Source: FEN-1191 sp036490715 (lineage in GTDB: Bacteria; Pseudomonadota; Gammaproteobacteria; Steroidobacterales; Steroidobacteraceae). Taken from it: DNA of 64,000 nt. Every line of letters begins with the position of its first letter. Positions within the stretch are counted from its first letter, which is position 1. The notes below the pieces were generated by a model. That model searched no databases. It saw only the letters and a program-made list of their open reading frames with translations, and had not been told where the DNA came from. The stretch is from assembly GCA_036490715.1 (NCBI GenBank), contig DASXDL010000031.1, positions 62,001-126,000 of the forward strand, in the 5' to 3' direction. Of this stretch, positions 1 through 7,968 are shown piece after piece. The position numbers were made by a program, and so were the translations under genes.

Positions 1-1
1 T

Positions 2-745
2 CTAGATCGCTTCAAGGCAGCCCGCGACGCCGGCTTCACCGGAGTCGAGATCCAGGCGCCGTACGCCTATTCCAAGCAAGAGCTGGCCGAGCGCTTGCAA
101 TCCAACGGGCTCACGCAGGTGATGCACAACCTGCCGGTGGGCGACTGGGCGCGCGGCGACCGCGGCATCGCCTGTCTGCCCGATCGGGTGGGGGAATTTC
201 AGAACGGCGTCGGCCAGGCAATCGAGTACGCGCGCGCGCTGCATTGCCGGCAGCTCAATTGCCTGGCCGGTGTGGCGCCGGCGGGGGCGGACCCGGAGCG
301 CCTGTACCAGACCCTGCTGGAAAATCTTCAGTTCGCAGCCGCCAAGCTCAAGGCCGAAGGCATCCGGCTGCTGCTCGAGCCCTGCAACACGCGCGATGTG
401 CCGGGGTTTTTTATCAACCGCTCACGCCAGGCGCTGGAGCTGATCGATGCGGTCGGGTCCGATAATCTGTACCTGCAGTACGACGTCTATCACATGCAGG
501 TGATGGAAGGGGACCTGGCCACGACCATCGGCGCCAACCTTGGCCATATCGGGCATTTTCAGATCGCCGACAATCCCGGCCGGCACGAGCCCGGCAGCGG
601 CGAGATCAACTATCCGTTCCTGTTCGATAGGCTCGACGCGCTGGGCTATCGCGGCTGGATCGGTTGCGAATACAAGCCGGCCCAGAGTACCGTGGCCGGA
701 CTGGGCTGGATTCGGCCCTATCTTTCCCGGGCTGGGGCAGCATGA
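2..745 (+). CDS. hyi: Hydroxypyruvate isomerase, 5'-truncated by window edge
   Basis: The reading frame is open from base 2, so the gene begins just outside the window. About 247 residues are visible, against roughly 258 for the family, so only a short N-terminal piece is missing. The family interconverts hydroxypyruvate and tartronate semialdehyde with a TIM-barrel xylose-isomerase fold. Visible barrel and metal-site segments are LLEPCN, QYDVYHMQ, GHFQIADNPGRHEPG and the closing GCEYKP. The stop overlaps the ATG of the next gene (ATGA), so translation is probably coupled. The neighbouring reductase and glycerate kinase support a role in glyoxylate/glycerate metabolism. The family call is firm; substrate is by homology. 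Confidence 0.9.
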   Translation, partial: LDRFKAARDAGFTGVEIQAPYAYSKQELAERLQSNGLTQVMHNLPVGDWARGDRGIACLPDRVGEFQNGVGQAIEYARALHCRQLNCLAGVAPAGADPERLYQTLLENLQFAAAKLKAEGIRLLLEPCNTRDVPGFFINRSRQALELIDAVGSDNLYLQYDVYHMQVMEGDLATTIGANLGHIGHFQIADNPGRHEPGSGEINYPFLFDRLDALGYRGWIGCEYKPAQSTVAGLGWIRPYLSRAGAA

Positions 746-1635
746 GCAAGGTCGGTTTCATCGGCTTGGGCATCATGGGCAGACCGATGGCTACGCACCT
801 GCGCGCCGCCGGCCACGATCTCTACGTGCACGATCACAAGCCGGCGCCGGCGCAGCTGCTGTCGCAGGGCGCGATCGATTGCCCATCGGCCAAAGCCGTG
901 GCCGAGCGCGCCCAGGTCATCATCACCATGGTGCCCGACACCCCGCACGTGGCCGAAGCACTGTTCGGCGAGCAGGGCGTGGTGGCGGGACTTTCCCCGG
1001 GCAAGATCGTGGTCGACATGAGCTCGATCTCGCCGATCGAGACGCGCGAATTCGCAGACAAGATCAACTCGCTGGGTTGCGAATATCTGGACGCGCCGGT
1101 ATCGGGCGGCGAGGCCGGCGCCAAGGCCGCCAGCCTGACCATCATGGTGGGCGGGTCGAAAAGCACCTTCACCAAGGTGCGTCCGCTGTTCGAGAGCCTG
1201 GGCAAGAATATTACGCTGGTGGGCGGCAATGGCGCCGGCCAGACCTGCAAGGTCGCCAATCAGATCATCGTGGCACTGACCATCGAGGCGGTGGCCGAGG
1301 CGCTGCTATTCGCCTCGAAGATGGGCGCCGACCCGGCCAAGGTGCGTGCCGCACTGATGGGAGGCTTTGCCTCCTCGCGGGTGCTCGAGGTGCACGGCGA
1401 GCGCATGATTGAGCACAACTTCGAGCCCGGATTTCGCATCGAATTGCACCAGAAGGACCTGAATCTTGCGCTCACGGCCGCTCGCCAGGCGGGGATGTCG
1501 CTGCCGGCGACCGCCACCGCGCAGGAACTGTTCAATGCCTGCGCCGCGCGCGGCGGCAAGGGTTGGGATCATTCGGCCATGGTGCGCGTGCTCGAGCAGC
1601 TGGCGAACCACGAGATCGGGGGCCGGCCGGCCTGA
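742..1635 (+). CDS. glxR: 2-hydroxy-3-oxopropionate (tartronate semialdehyde) reductase
   Basis: A 297-residue member of the beta-hydroxyacid dehydrogenase family, reducing tartronate semialdehyde to D-glycerate with NAD(P)H. The N-terminus has the Rossmann motif GFIGLGIMG (residues 5-13). The substrate signature DAPVSGGEAGAK lies near 117-128, and the probable catalytic lysine is K170 in the GQTCKVANQ segment. I start at ATG 742 because it begins right at the nucleotide-binding strand and overlaps the isomerase stop; a longer in-frame start at 664 would add unrelated residues. It lies between hyi and glycerate kinase, the classical glyoxylate-carboligase pathway order. GarR and other 3-hydroxyisobutyrate dehydrogenase relatives cannot be separated by motif alone. 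Confidence 0.9.
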   Translation: MSKVGFIGLGIMGRPMATHLRAAGHDLYVHDHKPAPAQLLSQGAIDCPSAKAVAERAQVIITMVPDTPHVAEALFGEQGVVAGLSPGKIVVDMSSISPIETREFADKINSLGCEYLDAPVSGGEAGAKAASLTIMVGGSKSTFTKVRPLFESLGKNITLVGGNGAGQTCKVANQIIVALTIEAVAEALLFASKMGADPAKVRAALMGGFASSRVLEVHGERMIEHNFEPGFRIELHQKDLNLALTAARQAGMSLPATATAQELFNACAARGGKGWDHSAMVRVLEQLANHEIGGRPA

Positions 1636-1641
1636 TCGCCG

Positions 1642-2949
1642 GTGACGGCAGCGATGGCGAGCGTAACTCCTTCAGCGGCCGAGCCGCGCGTGCTGCTGCG
1701 GCGCATGTTCGATGCGGCGATCGCGGCCGCGCAGCCGGCGCTGTGCATTCCGCCGCACCTGCCGACAGCGCCGCGCGGGCGCTGCATCGTGATCGGGGCC
1801 GGCAAGGCCTCGGCGGCGATGGCGCGGGCGGTCGAAGACCACTGGCCGGGCGAACTGTCCGGCGTGGTGGTAACGCGCTACGGCTACCAGGTGCCGTGCC
1901 GGCGCATTGAGATTCTAGAAGCCGCCCATCCGGTGCCCGACGCGGCCGGGCTGGCCGCCACCGAGCGCATCCTGCAGGCAGTGCAGGGTCTCACCGAACA
2001 GGACCTGGTGCTGTGCCTGATCTCCGGTGGCGGCTCGGCCCTGCTGGTGCGGCCGCTACCCGGGCTCACGCTTTCCGACAAGCAGGCGGTCAATCGCGCG
2101 TTGCTGACCTCCGGCGCCACTATCGGCGAGATGAACTGCGTGCGCCGCCACCTGTCCGGCGTGAAGGGCGGCCGGCTGGGCGCTGCCTGTCACCCGGCAC
2201 GGCTGCTGAGCTTGCTGATTTCCGACGTACCGGGCGACAACCTGATGGATATCGCCTCCGGGCCGACCGTGGCCGATCCGACCAGTTGCGCCGATGCGCT
2301 CGCCATCCTGCGTCGCTACGCGATCGAAGTGTCCCCGGCAGTGCTCGCCACGCTCGAGAGCGGTCGCGGCGAGACGCTCAAGCCAGGCGATGCGCGCCTG
2401 TCGCGCAGCCAGACGCGCCTGATCGCGACCCCGCAGATGGCGCTGGAAGCGGCCGCCGCGGCGGCGCGCGCCGCCGGGGTGACGCCGGTGATTCTCGGTG
2501 ACAGCATCGAGGGCGAGGCGCGCGAAGTCGGCAAGGTCATGGCCGGGATTGCCCGCCAGGTGGCCACGCATGGGGAGCCGGCGCGCGCCCCGTGCGTGCT
2601 GCTGTCGGGCGGGGAGACCACGGTGACGGTGCGCGGCCAGGGGCGCGGCGGGCGCAACGTGGAATTTCTGCTGTCGCTGGCCATTGCACTCGAAGGCCGC
2701 CCCGGGGTGCACGCTCTGGCGGGGGATACCGATGGCGTTGATGGAACTGAAGAGGTCGCCGGCGCGTACCTGGGCCCCGACAGCCTGGAGCGTGCGCGCG
2801 CCCTGGGCCTCAATGCCCGTCTGAGTCTGGCCGATAACGATGGCCACAGCTTTTTCGGCGCCCTCAAGGATGCGGTCGTAACCGGTCCGACGCGCACCAA
2901 CGTCAACGACTTTCGCGCGCTCCTAATCACCGACGGCCAAAGCCGGTGA
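1642..2949 (+). CDS. Glycerate 2-kinase, MOFRL family
   Basis: A 435-residue protein starting at GTG 1642, six bases after the reductase stop. It has the two-part architecture of MOFRL/DUF4147 glycerate kinases (GckA/TtuD type): an N-terminal domain with IGAGKASAAMA and LISGGGSALL, and a C-terminal MOFRL domain with LSGGETTVTV, GRGGRNVEFLL and GDTDGVDGTEEVAGA. These enzymes phosphorylate D-glycerate, normally to 2-phosphoglycerate, feeding lower glycolysis. Its place after hyi and glxR completes a glyoxylate or hydroxypyruvate to phosphoglycerate route. Its stop overlaps the GTG of the next gene. Length is typical. The name ttuD would also fit, but I leave the symbol blank because several names are used. 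Confidence 0.9.
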   Translation: MTAAMASVTPSAAEPRVLLRRMFDAAIAAAQPALCIPPHLPTAPRGRCIVIGAGKASAAMARAVEDHWPGELSGVVVTRYGYQVPCRRIEILEAAHPVPDAAGLAATERILQAVQGLTEQDLVLCLISGGGSALLVRPLPGLTLSDKQAVNRALLTSGATIGEMNCVRRHLSGVKGGRLGAACHPARLLSLLISDVPGDNLMDIASGPTVADPTSCADALAILRRYAIEVSPAVLATLESGRGETLKPGDARLSRSQTRLIATPQMALEAAAAAARAAGVTPVILGDSIEGEAREVGKVMAGIARQVATHGEPARAPCVLLSGGETTVTVRGQGRGGRNVEFLLSLAIALEGRPGVHALAGDTDGVDGTEEVAGAYLGPDSLERARALGLNARLSLADNDGHSFFGALKDAVVTGPTRTNVNDFRALLITDGQSR

Positions 2950-3734
2950 ACGCGCCGCCCAGCAATTGGGCCGCCGGGCGTGTAGCGTTCGTCACCGGCG
3001 CGACCTCGGGGATGGGGCGCGCCGTGGCACTGACTCTGCTGTCGGGCGGCGCGCGCGTCATTGCCACCGGCCGGCGGCTCGAGCGCCTGCAGCAGCTTCA
3101 GGCCGAGGTGGCATCTGGCTTGCTGCTCACCCGCGAACTCGATGTGCGCTCGCTGGCCTCGCTGCAGGACTGCCTTGCGAGCCTGCCGCAGGAATTTCAG
3201 GCCGTCGACACGCTGATCAACAATGCCGGACTGGCGCTGGGCCTTAACAAGGCCCATGAGGCCTCGCTCGAGGACTGGGAGAGCATGATCCAGACCAACG
3301 TCACCGGCTTGACCCGCGTGACCCGCGCCATTCTGCCGGGCATGGTGGCGCGCAATCGCGGCGATATCATCAATCTATCCTCGGTCGCGGCCACCTATCC
3401 CTACCCGGGCGGCAACGTCTACGGTGCCACCAAGGCGTTCGTGCGACAGCTGTCGCTGAACCTGCGCGCCGATCTGCTGGGCACGCCGCTGCGGGTGAGC
3501 TCGGTGGAGATCGGCCTGTGCGACACCGAGTTCTCGCTGGTGCGCTTCAAGGGCAACGCCGCCGCCGCTGATGCCACCTATGCCGGCATGCGCCCGCTGC
3601 TGGCCGAGGATGTCGCGCGCGTGATCGAATCGATTCTGCGCCTGCCCGCGCACGTCAACGTCAACAGCATCGAGGTGATGCCGGTGCAGCAGGCCTTCGC
3701 CGGCTTCGCCGTGGATCGCAACAGCGGCCGCTGA
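2946..3734 (+). CDS. SDR oxidoreductase, YdfG-like
   Basis: A 262-residue short-chain dehydrogenase starting at a GTG that overlaps the kinase stop. It has the cofactor motif TGATSGMGRAVA near residues 17-28, NNAG near 90, an active-site serine in INLSS and the YGATK catalytic Tyr/Lys. The stretch around VEIGLCDTEFSLVRF resembles YdfG-type 3-hydroxy acid dehydrogenases, which oxidise serine or allo-threonine and reduce malonic semialdehyde. Being last in the glyoxylate/glycerate operon, it may handle a related hydroxyacid or semialdehyde. That substrate is inference. Confidence 0.85.
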   Translation: MNAPPSNWAAGRVAFVTGATSGMGRAVALTLLSGGARVIATGRRLERLQQLQAEVASGLLLTRELDVRSLASLQDCLASLPQEFQAVDTLINNAGLALGLNKAHEASLEDWESMIQTNVTGLTRVTRAILPGMVARNRGDIINLSSVAATYPYPGGNVYGATKAFVRQLSLNLRADLLGTPLRVSSVEIGLCDTEFSLVRFKGNAAAADATYAGMRPLLAEDVARVIESILRLPAHVNVNSIEVMPVQQAFAGFAVDRNSGR

Positions 3735-3745
3735 CGGCAATCTCG

Positions 3746-4105
3746 TTATGTCATTTGCCAGAGCAGCGCGATGCCGACCCCGAGCGCAGCCAGCGCCAGG
3801 CACAGGACCGCCGCGGCGGCGCAGTCCTTGACGATGCGGATCTCGGCGTGCAGCTGCGGGTGCAGATGGTCGGCCAGGCGCTCAAGGGCGGTATTGAACA
3901 GCTCGGCCGCCAGCACCGTGGCCGTGGCCAGCAGCACCAGCGCCCACCAGGCCGGCGGCGAGCGCAGCACCAGCAGCACGCCGAACACCAGCGCAACGGC
4001 CACGGCCTGCGTCCGCAGGCTGCGTTCATTGCGAAAAGCGTGCGCCAGACCCGAGAGTGCGAAGCGCAGGCGGGTTCGGAACGGCTGATTCTTGCGATCG
4101 TCCAT
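3746..4105 (-). CDS. dgkA: Diacylglycerol kinase
   Basis: A 119-residue small integral membrane kinase of the DgkA type. It phosphorylates diacylglycerol to phosphatidic acid at the inner membrane, recycling lipid from membrane-derived oligosaccharide synthesis. The family signature is clear: AELFNTALERLADHL followed by HAEIRIVKDCAAAAVL, with three hydrophobic segments near residues 35-50, 55-75 and 95-115. Length matches the family (about 120). The gene is convergent with the SDR, with only 11 bases between them, and divergent from the membrane protein at 4179. Confidence 0.92.
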   Translation of the reverse strand: MDDRKNQPFRTRLRFALSGLAHAFRNERSLRTQAVAVALVFGVLLVLRSPPAWWALVLLATATVLAAELFNTALERLADHLHPQLHAEIRIVKDCAAAAVLCLALAALGVGIALLWQMT

Positions 4106-4144
4106 CGAGCACGTGCGGCGACTTGTAGATGCCTCGCAACATGC

Positions 4145-4160
4145 GGTACTTTACACCGCA
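4145..4160 (+). promoter_or_regulatory. Putative operator, copy 1
   Basis: GGTACTTTACACCGCA lies 19 bases before the start of the membrane protein/regulator pair. Thirteen of 16 bases match the reverse complement of 5197-5212, at the start of the PAP2-like gene. The shared core GGTACTTT plus a GCA end suggests a binding site for the winged-helix protein encoded at 4783. The role is inferred from position and repetition only. Confidence 0.4.
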
Positions 4161-4178
4161 AAGTGAAGGGATGCGCTT

Positions 4179-4802
4179 ATGCATGACCTGGATCGCGCCC
4201 TGACTGATATCAATGTGATACGCGAGCAGCTGGCTCGCGGTACTGAATTTCGCGGCTACGGTCCGGCGGCCCTGGCCGCCACCGGCATCCTGGCGCTGAT
4301 CGTCGCCGGGGTTCAGGGATTGTGGTTCAAGGACCCGGGCGCTCACGTGCACTTGTATGTCGCGCTCTGGGTGATGACCGCGGCCGCCTCGCTGGTCGTG
4401 ATCGGTACCGAGACCATCCAGCGCTCCAAGCGCGCCCACGGCGATCTGGCGGTGCCGATGCTGCAGGCGGCACTGGAACAGTTCCTGCCGGCGATCGTTG
4501 CCGGCGGTCTGCTCACGGTAGCGCTGCTGCAGGCCGCGCCCCAGAGCCTGTGGATGTTGCCGGGACTGTGGCAGGTGGTTTTCAGTCTCGGCGTGTTCGC
4601 ATCCTGTCGATTCCTGCCACGCGCGATGTTCCTGGCCGGCGTATGGTACCTGGTGTGCGGCCTGGCCTGCCTGGCGCTGGTGCCATTGCAGCAGCGGTTC
4701 TCTCCCTGGGTCATGGGTGTGCCGTTCGGCGTCGGACAACTGCTGGTGGCACGGATTCTGTATCGCGACTTAAGGAAGAGTGATGTCGACGACCGGCTCT
4801 AA
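4179..4802 (+). CDS. Multi-spanning membrane protein of unknown function
   Basis: A 207-residue protein with about five hydrophobic segments: ATGILALIVAGVQG, LYVALWVMTAAASLVVIG, FLPAIVAGGLLTVALL, LWQVVFSLGVFASC and VWYLVCGLACLALV. The short N-terminus (HDLDRALTDINVIREQLARG) is predicted cytoplasmic. A purine-rich AAGGG sits about 8 bases before ATG 4179. Its last 20 bases overlap the start of the winged-helix regulator downstream, a tight coupling that suggests the two work together. I do not recognise a named family. A role as signal input or partner for the regulator is speculation. Confidence 0.75.
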   Translation: MHDLDRALTDINVIREQLARGTEFRGYGPAALAATGILALIVAGVQGLWFKDPGAHVHLYVALWVMTAAASLVVIGTETIQRSKRAHGDLAVPMLQAALEQFLPAIVAGGLLTVALLQAAPQSLWMLPGLWQVVFSLGVFASCRFLPRAMFLAGVWYLVCGLACLALVPLQQRFSPWVMGVPFGVGQLLVARILYRDLRKSDVDDRL

Positions 4803-5169
4803 GAAAGACGACCGCCGCGCCTCGCAGTACGCGTACCAGGGGCTGGACCGCGTGATCCACGAGCGGGCGCGGTTGAGCGTGCTGACCTCGCTGGCCTCGC
4901 ATCCGCACGGCCTGCGCTTTGGCGATCTGAAGCAGCTGTGCGGACTGACCGACGGCAATCTCAGCCGGCACGTGCAGGTGCTGCAGGCCGCGCGCCTGGT
5001 CGAGGTCTCCAAGAGCTTCGAGCACAACCGACCGCAGACCTTTTGCCGCCTGACCGCCGAAGGGCGGCGGCGTTTCATCGGCTACCTGGCGGTGCTCGAA
5101 GAGGTGGTGCGCGATGCGGCCTCGGCGGTCAAGTCCCGACCGGCGCGGCGCGGCGCGACCAGCGGCTAG
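4783..5169 (+). CDS. Winged-helix transcriptional regulator
   Basis: A 128-residue DNA-binding protein of the small winged-helix class related to MarR/ArsR (PF13601-like). The core runs VIHERARLSVLTSLASHP, FGDLKQLCGLTDGNLSRHVQVL (recognition helix), then the wing VEVSKSFEHNRPQTFCRLTAEGRRRF. ATG 4783 is preferred over GTG 4780 because AGGAAG sits about 6 bases upstream. It overlaps the membrane protein gene by 20 bases. It probably binds the GGTACTTT-type repeats at 4145 and 5197, controlling its own operon and the PAP2-like gene. No sensor domain is visible, so the signal may come via the membrane partner. Confidence 0.85.
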   Translation: MSTTGSKKDDRRASQYAYQGLDRVIHERARLSVLTSLASHPHGLRFGDLKQLCGLTDGNLSRHVQVLQAARLVEVSKSFEHNRPQTFCRLTAEGRRRFIGYLAVLEEVVRDAASAVKSRPARRGATSG

Positions 5170-5182
5170 GCCGCGTACTTTC

Positions 5183-5854
5183 ATGGTCGTCCACTCTGCA
5201 GTACAAAGTACCTTGCATCTTAGAAAGAGGCCGACACGCGTCTGGGTTGCAGTGCTGTTGCTTGCCGGGCTGCTGCCCAGCGGCGTACGCGCTGACGGTG
5301 GTCCGCTGGGTCTGGATCACTTGGTCAGCTACGACAACCGCGGCATCTGGCAGCGACGCTACCAGGTGTGGCTGGAGGACGGCGTGTTTGTGGGCGAGGT
5401 CGGCGCCGCGCTGTGGTTCGGCGGTGAGGACCGATTCGGCCACACGATGTGGCAGTCGATCGATGCCAGCGCCGTAGGCAGCGCCATGACCTATCTGCTC
5501 AAGTACTCACTCGGTCGCGAGCGGCCGAGCCAGACCAGCAATCCAGACGAGTGGTTCAAGGGCACCGGTGCGACCAGCTTTCCCAGCGGTGAGGTCACGC
5601 TCATCAGCGCCGCGGTCACGCCGCTGGTGCTCGAGTACCGCAGCGACACCCCGGCGATTTACGCGCTCGAGCTGCTGCCGATCTACGATGCCATCGCCCG
5701 CGTCAAGGTCCACGGACACTGGCAGTCGGATGTGATTGCTGGCTATGCGATCGGCAGCACCGCCGGCTACTTCATGCATCTGCGGCAGCGCACACCGCTG
5801 ATCCTGAGCGTGATGCCGCACGGCATCTACGTCGGCCTGAAGAAGAACTTCTAG
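5183..5854 (+). CDS. PAP2-superfamily phosphatase-like exported protein with altered motif
   Basis: A 223-residue exported protein with a signal peptide (RKRPTRVWVAVLLLAGLL, cleavage near VRA-DG). It has the PAP2 acid phosphatase layout: K-x6-RP in KYSLGRERP, then a second motif reading PSGE where the family has PSGH, then R-x5-H-x3-D in ARVKVHGHWQSD. The family hydrolyses phosphate from lipids or other substrates using two His; here the motif-2 His is Glu and the motif-3 Ser is Ala, so activity is doubtful. The start is uncertain: ATG 5183 precedes an operator-like repeat at 5197-5212, and TTG 5213 would give a cleaner signal peptide. Confidence 0.8.
   Translation: MVVHSAVQSTLHLRKRPTRVWVAVLLLAGLLPSGVRADGGPLGLDHLVSYDNRGIWQRRYQVWLEDGVFVGEVGAALWFGGEDRFGHTMWQSIDASAVGSAMTYLLKYSLGRERPSQTSNPDEWFKGTGATSFPSGEVTLISAAVTPLVLEYRSDTPAIYALELLPIYDAIARVKVHGHWQSDVIAGYAIGSTAGYFMHLRQRTPLILSVMPHGIYVGLKKNF
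5197..5212 (-). promoter_or_regulatory. Putative operator, copy 2
   Basis: TGCAGTACAAAGTACC contains the palindromic core GTACAAAGTAC. Its reverse complement matches 13 of 16 bases of the site at 4145-4160. It lies inside the first codons if the PAP2-like gene starts at ATG 5183. That either puts the site in the leader or argues for the start at TTG 5213. Proposed target of the regulator encoded just upstream. Confidence 0.4.
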
Positions 5855-5995
5855 CCCGCGCTGCGGCACCGGCGCGGCTGCGGATTGCACCGACATGCTG
5901 CAAGGGGACGCCGACAGACCAATCAGTGCCGGGCACGCTGGCTCATCGGCGCTGCTGGGCTAAGGTCGCTGCTCCACCACCAGGGGCACATCAAC

Positions 5996-6361
5996 ATGAC
6001 CACAGCAAGCGGACACACTTCAGCCATTCGGGCCAAGAAAGTCATCGGCACCAGCGTCAAGAATCGCACCGGCAAGAAACTCGGCGAGATTGAAGACATC
6101 GTGCTGGACAAGCAGTCCAACAACATCATGTTCGCGATCGTCAGTTTCGGCGGTTTCCTCGGCATGGCGGAGAAGTACCATCCGCTGCCGTGGCCTTCGC
6201 TGACCTACGACGAGCGCGAGGGCAGTTACGTGGTCGATGCGACCGAAGAGCAGCTGCGCTCGGCGCCGGCCGATTCACTCGATGAGCTCACCAAGAGCGA
6301 CGGGCTGGCCTATCGTGATCGAAGCTTCGACTACTATCACGCCACCCGTTACTGGGAATAG
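5996..6361 (+). CDS. PRC-barrel domain protein
   Basis: A 121-residue cytoplasmic protein with one PRC-barrel domain. The N-terminal half reads KKVIGTSVKNRTGKKLGEIEDIVLD and continues AIVSFGGFLGMAEKYHPLPW, the usual barrel strands of stress-type PRC proteins. ATG 5996 has AGGGG about 10 bases upstream; longer in-frame extension to 5885 lacks domain content. Such proteins are common in general-stress or envelope-stress regulons, but the specific role is unknown. No obvious operon with its neighbours. Confidence 0.85.
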   Translation: MTTASGHTSAIRAKKVIGTSVKNRTGKKLGEIEDIVLDKQSNNIMFAIVSFGGFLGMAEKYHPLPWPSLTYDEREGSYVVDATEEQLRSAPADSLDELTKSDGLAYRDRSFDYYHATRYWE

Positions 6362-6474
6362 CTGCCACAGCCACTGCAAGAGCTGCGGCAGGATCGCCGC
6401 TCGGCGCGTCTCGACTAAGTAGCGGGACGCCCGCGCGGTGATCGCGCGCCTGCCGGCCGCCTTGGCAAAATGCT

Positions 6475-7110
6475 ATGGTGGCGACGGTGATTCGCAATGC
6501 CATCTTCGACCTCGGCGGTGTCGTGCTGCACTGGGACCCACTGCCGGTGCTGGCGCAGTTCGAGCCCGATCCGCAGGCGTGCCGGCGCCTGCACGCGGAG
6601 TTCTTCGGCCATTCGGACTGGAAGCAGTTCGATCGCGGCGGGCTGACCGAGTCCGAAGTCATCGAGCGGCTGCAGACACGCCTCGGGCGCCCGCGCGAGC
6701 AACTGCGCTCGATCGTCGCTGCGACGAGCGCTTCGCTGGTCGAGAAGCCGGACACCGTGCGGTTGCTGCGCTCACTGCAGCGCCGCGGCGTCGCGCTGTA
6801 CTGCCTGTCGAACATGCCAAGCTCGATCTATCTGGAGGTGCAGAGCCGGCACAGCTTCTGGGATGTCTTCAAGGGCATCATCATCTCCGGCGAGGTGCGC
6901 ATGAGCAAACCGGAACCGGAGCTGTTCGCGCACCTGCTCGAGCGCTTCGCGCTGCAGCCGCAGGAGTCGGTGTTCATCGATGATCTGCCGGTCAACATCG
7001 AGGCCGCAGGCGCCGCCGGTCTGCACACGGTGTTGTTCCACGACGCCGCGCAGTGCGCTCGCGATCTGGAGCGCTGGTTTCCCTCGACGATCGACTCGAC
7101 CAGCTACTGA
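6475..7110 (+). CDS. HAD-superfamily hydrolase, YihX-like
   Basis: A 211-residue haloacid dehalogenase-type phosphatase. Motif I is NAIFDLGGVVLHWD, although the second Asp of the usual DxD is replaced by Gly as in the YihX/epoxide-hydrolase N-terminal subgroup (DLGGV). Motif II is YCLSNMP, motif III the lysine in SKPEPELF, and motif IV is FIDDLPVNIEAA. The YihX group dephosphorylates glucose-1-phosphate or similar sugar phosphates. Substrate here is not determinable. Its 3' end overlaps the convergent gene on the minus strand by 7 bases. Confidence 0.85.
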   Translation: MVATVIRNAIFDLGGVVLHWDPLPVLAQFEPDPQACRRLHAEFFGHSDWKQFDRGGLTESEVIERLQTRLGRPREQLRSIVAATSASLVEKPDTVRLLRSLQRRGVALYCLSNMPSSIYLEVQSRHSFWDVFKGIIISGEVRMSKPEPELFAHLLERFALQPQESVFIDDLPVNIEAAGAAGLHTVLFHDAAQCARDLERWFPSTIDSTSY

Positions 7111-7859
7111 ACGCTGCGACAGCCCGCGCGCCGCTGGATACAGGCCGTCTCCAGCTGCAATACCGCCGCGGCCACCGGGCTCAGGGCCGGCGCTAGCCGG
7201 ATTCGCACCTCGGTTAGGGCATCGGTGCTGTCCTCCAGGCTCAGGATGCTAAGACCGCGGATCGGAAGATTAGACACTTCGAGCATGCCCTGGGTGCCAA
7301 GGCCGCTGTGATTGGCCGGTGTGCTGTACTGGACCAACCGATCGCTCAGGTACTGCAGCTCGTCGTCGGCATCGTGCTCGGCGCTGAATGAATTGTCCGG
7401 AATCAAATGCTCCTGTCGCACCTGGGTGATGAAGTCGGCAGCCACCAGCGGGAACAGCTGCGCGGCCACGATCGCCACGTGAAAGCGCCCCGAAGTCTCG
7501 CGCGGCGAGGACTGGATCATGACCGCAGGGCCGGTGATCGATGGCAGCGGAAAGTAGGGCGGCTCGAGCGCCTTGGGCGTCACCAGCAGAATGCTGCCAT
7601 TGGAGCCGGACCAGCCGTGGCAACTCCAGCGTTGCGGCGCATAGACGCCCGGTGTGCCTTCGGCCCGGTAGTACGCGAGCTGCGCGGCGATCGCGGGCGA
7701 CACGTCGACGGGCATCGACTGGGCCGCCTGCATCCGGCCCGCACCCGGCTGTTCGTTTTCAGGACAGGCGGCCACGGGCACCCGCGGCAACTCGGCGGCC
7801 GGCAGCGCCGCGCCGAGCGCTGACCAGGTCACCCACAGAATAACGGCAGCAATGCGCAT
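7104..7859 (-). CDS. Exported protein of unknown function
   Basis: A 251-residue protein with an N-terminal signal peptide (VILWVTWSALGAALPAAE). The mature part has Cys pairs at the ends (VAACPE near residue 32; ACIQRRAGC near the C-terminus) and a central segment SGRFHVAIVAAQLFPLVAADFITQVRQEHLIP. I recognise no family. Codon use and the signal peptide make it a real gene. It runs convergently into the HAD gene with a 7-base overlap, and is divergent from the exported protein at 7969. Confidence 0.75.
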   Translation of the reverse strand: MRIAAVILWVTWSALGAALPAAELPRVPVAACPENEQPGAGRMQAAQSMPVDVSPAIAAQLAYYRAEGTPGVYAPQRWSCHGWSGSNGSILLVTPKALEPPYFPLPSITGPAVMIQSSPRETSGRFHVAIVAAQLFPLVAADFITQVRQEHLIPDNSFSAEHDADDELQYLSDRLVQYSTPANHSGLGTQGMLEVSNLPIRGLSILSLEDSTDALTEVRIRLAPALSPVAAAVLQLETACIQRRAGCRSVQ

Positions 7860-7968
7860 CGTGGCAGCATCGTCCCGTAGGAATATGTCGTTCGCAAGCG
7901 GTTGGCAAGCCGATCCCGGTAGAATCTAGAGCGCCGATCGCCGATAACACCAGGATGAGGGAGCCGCC

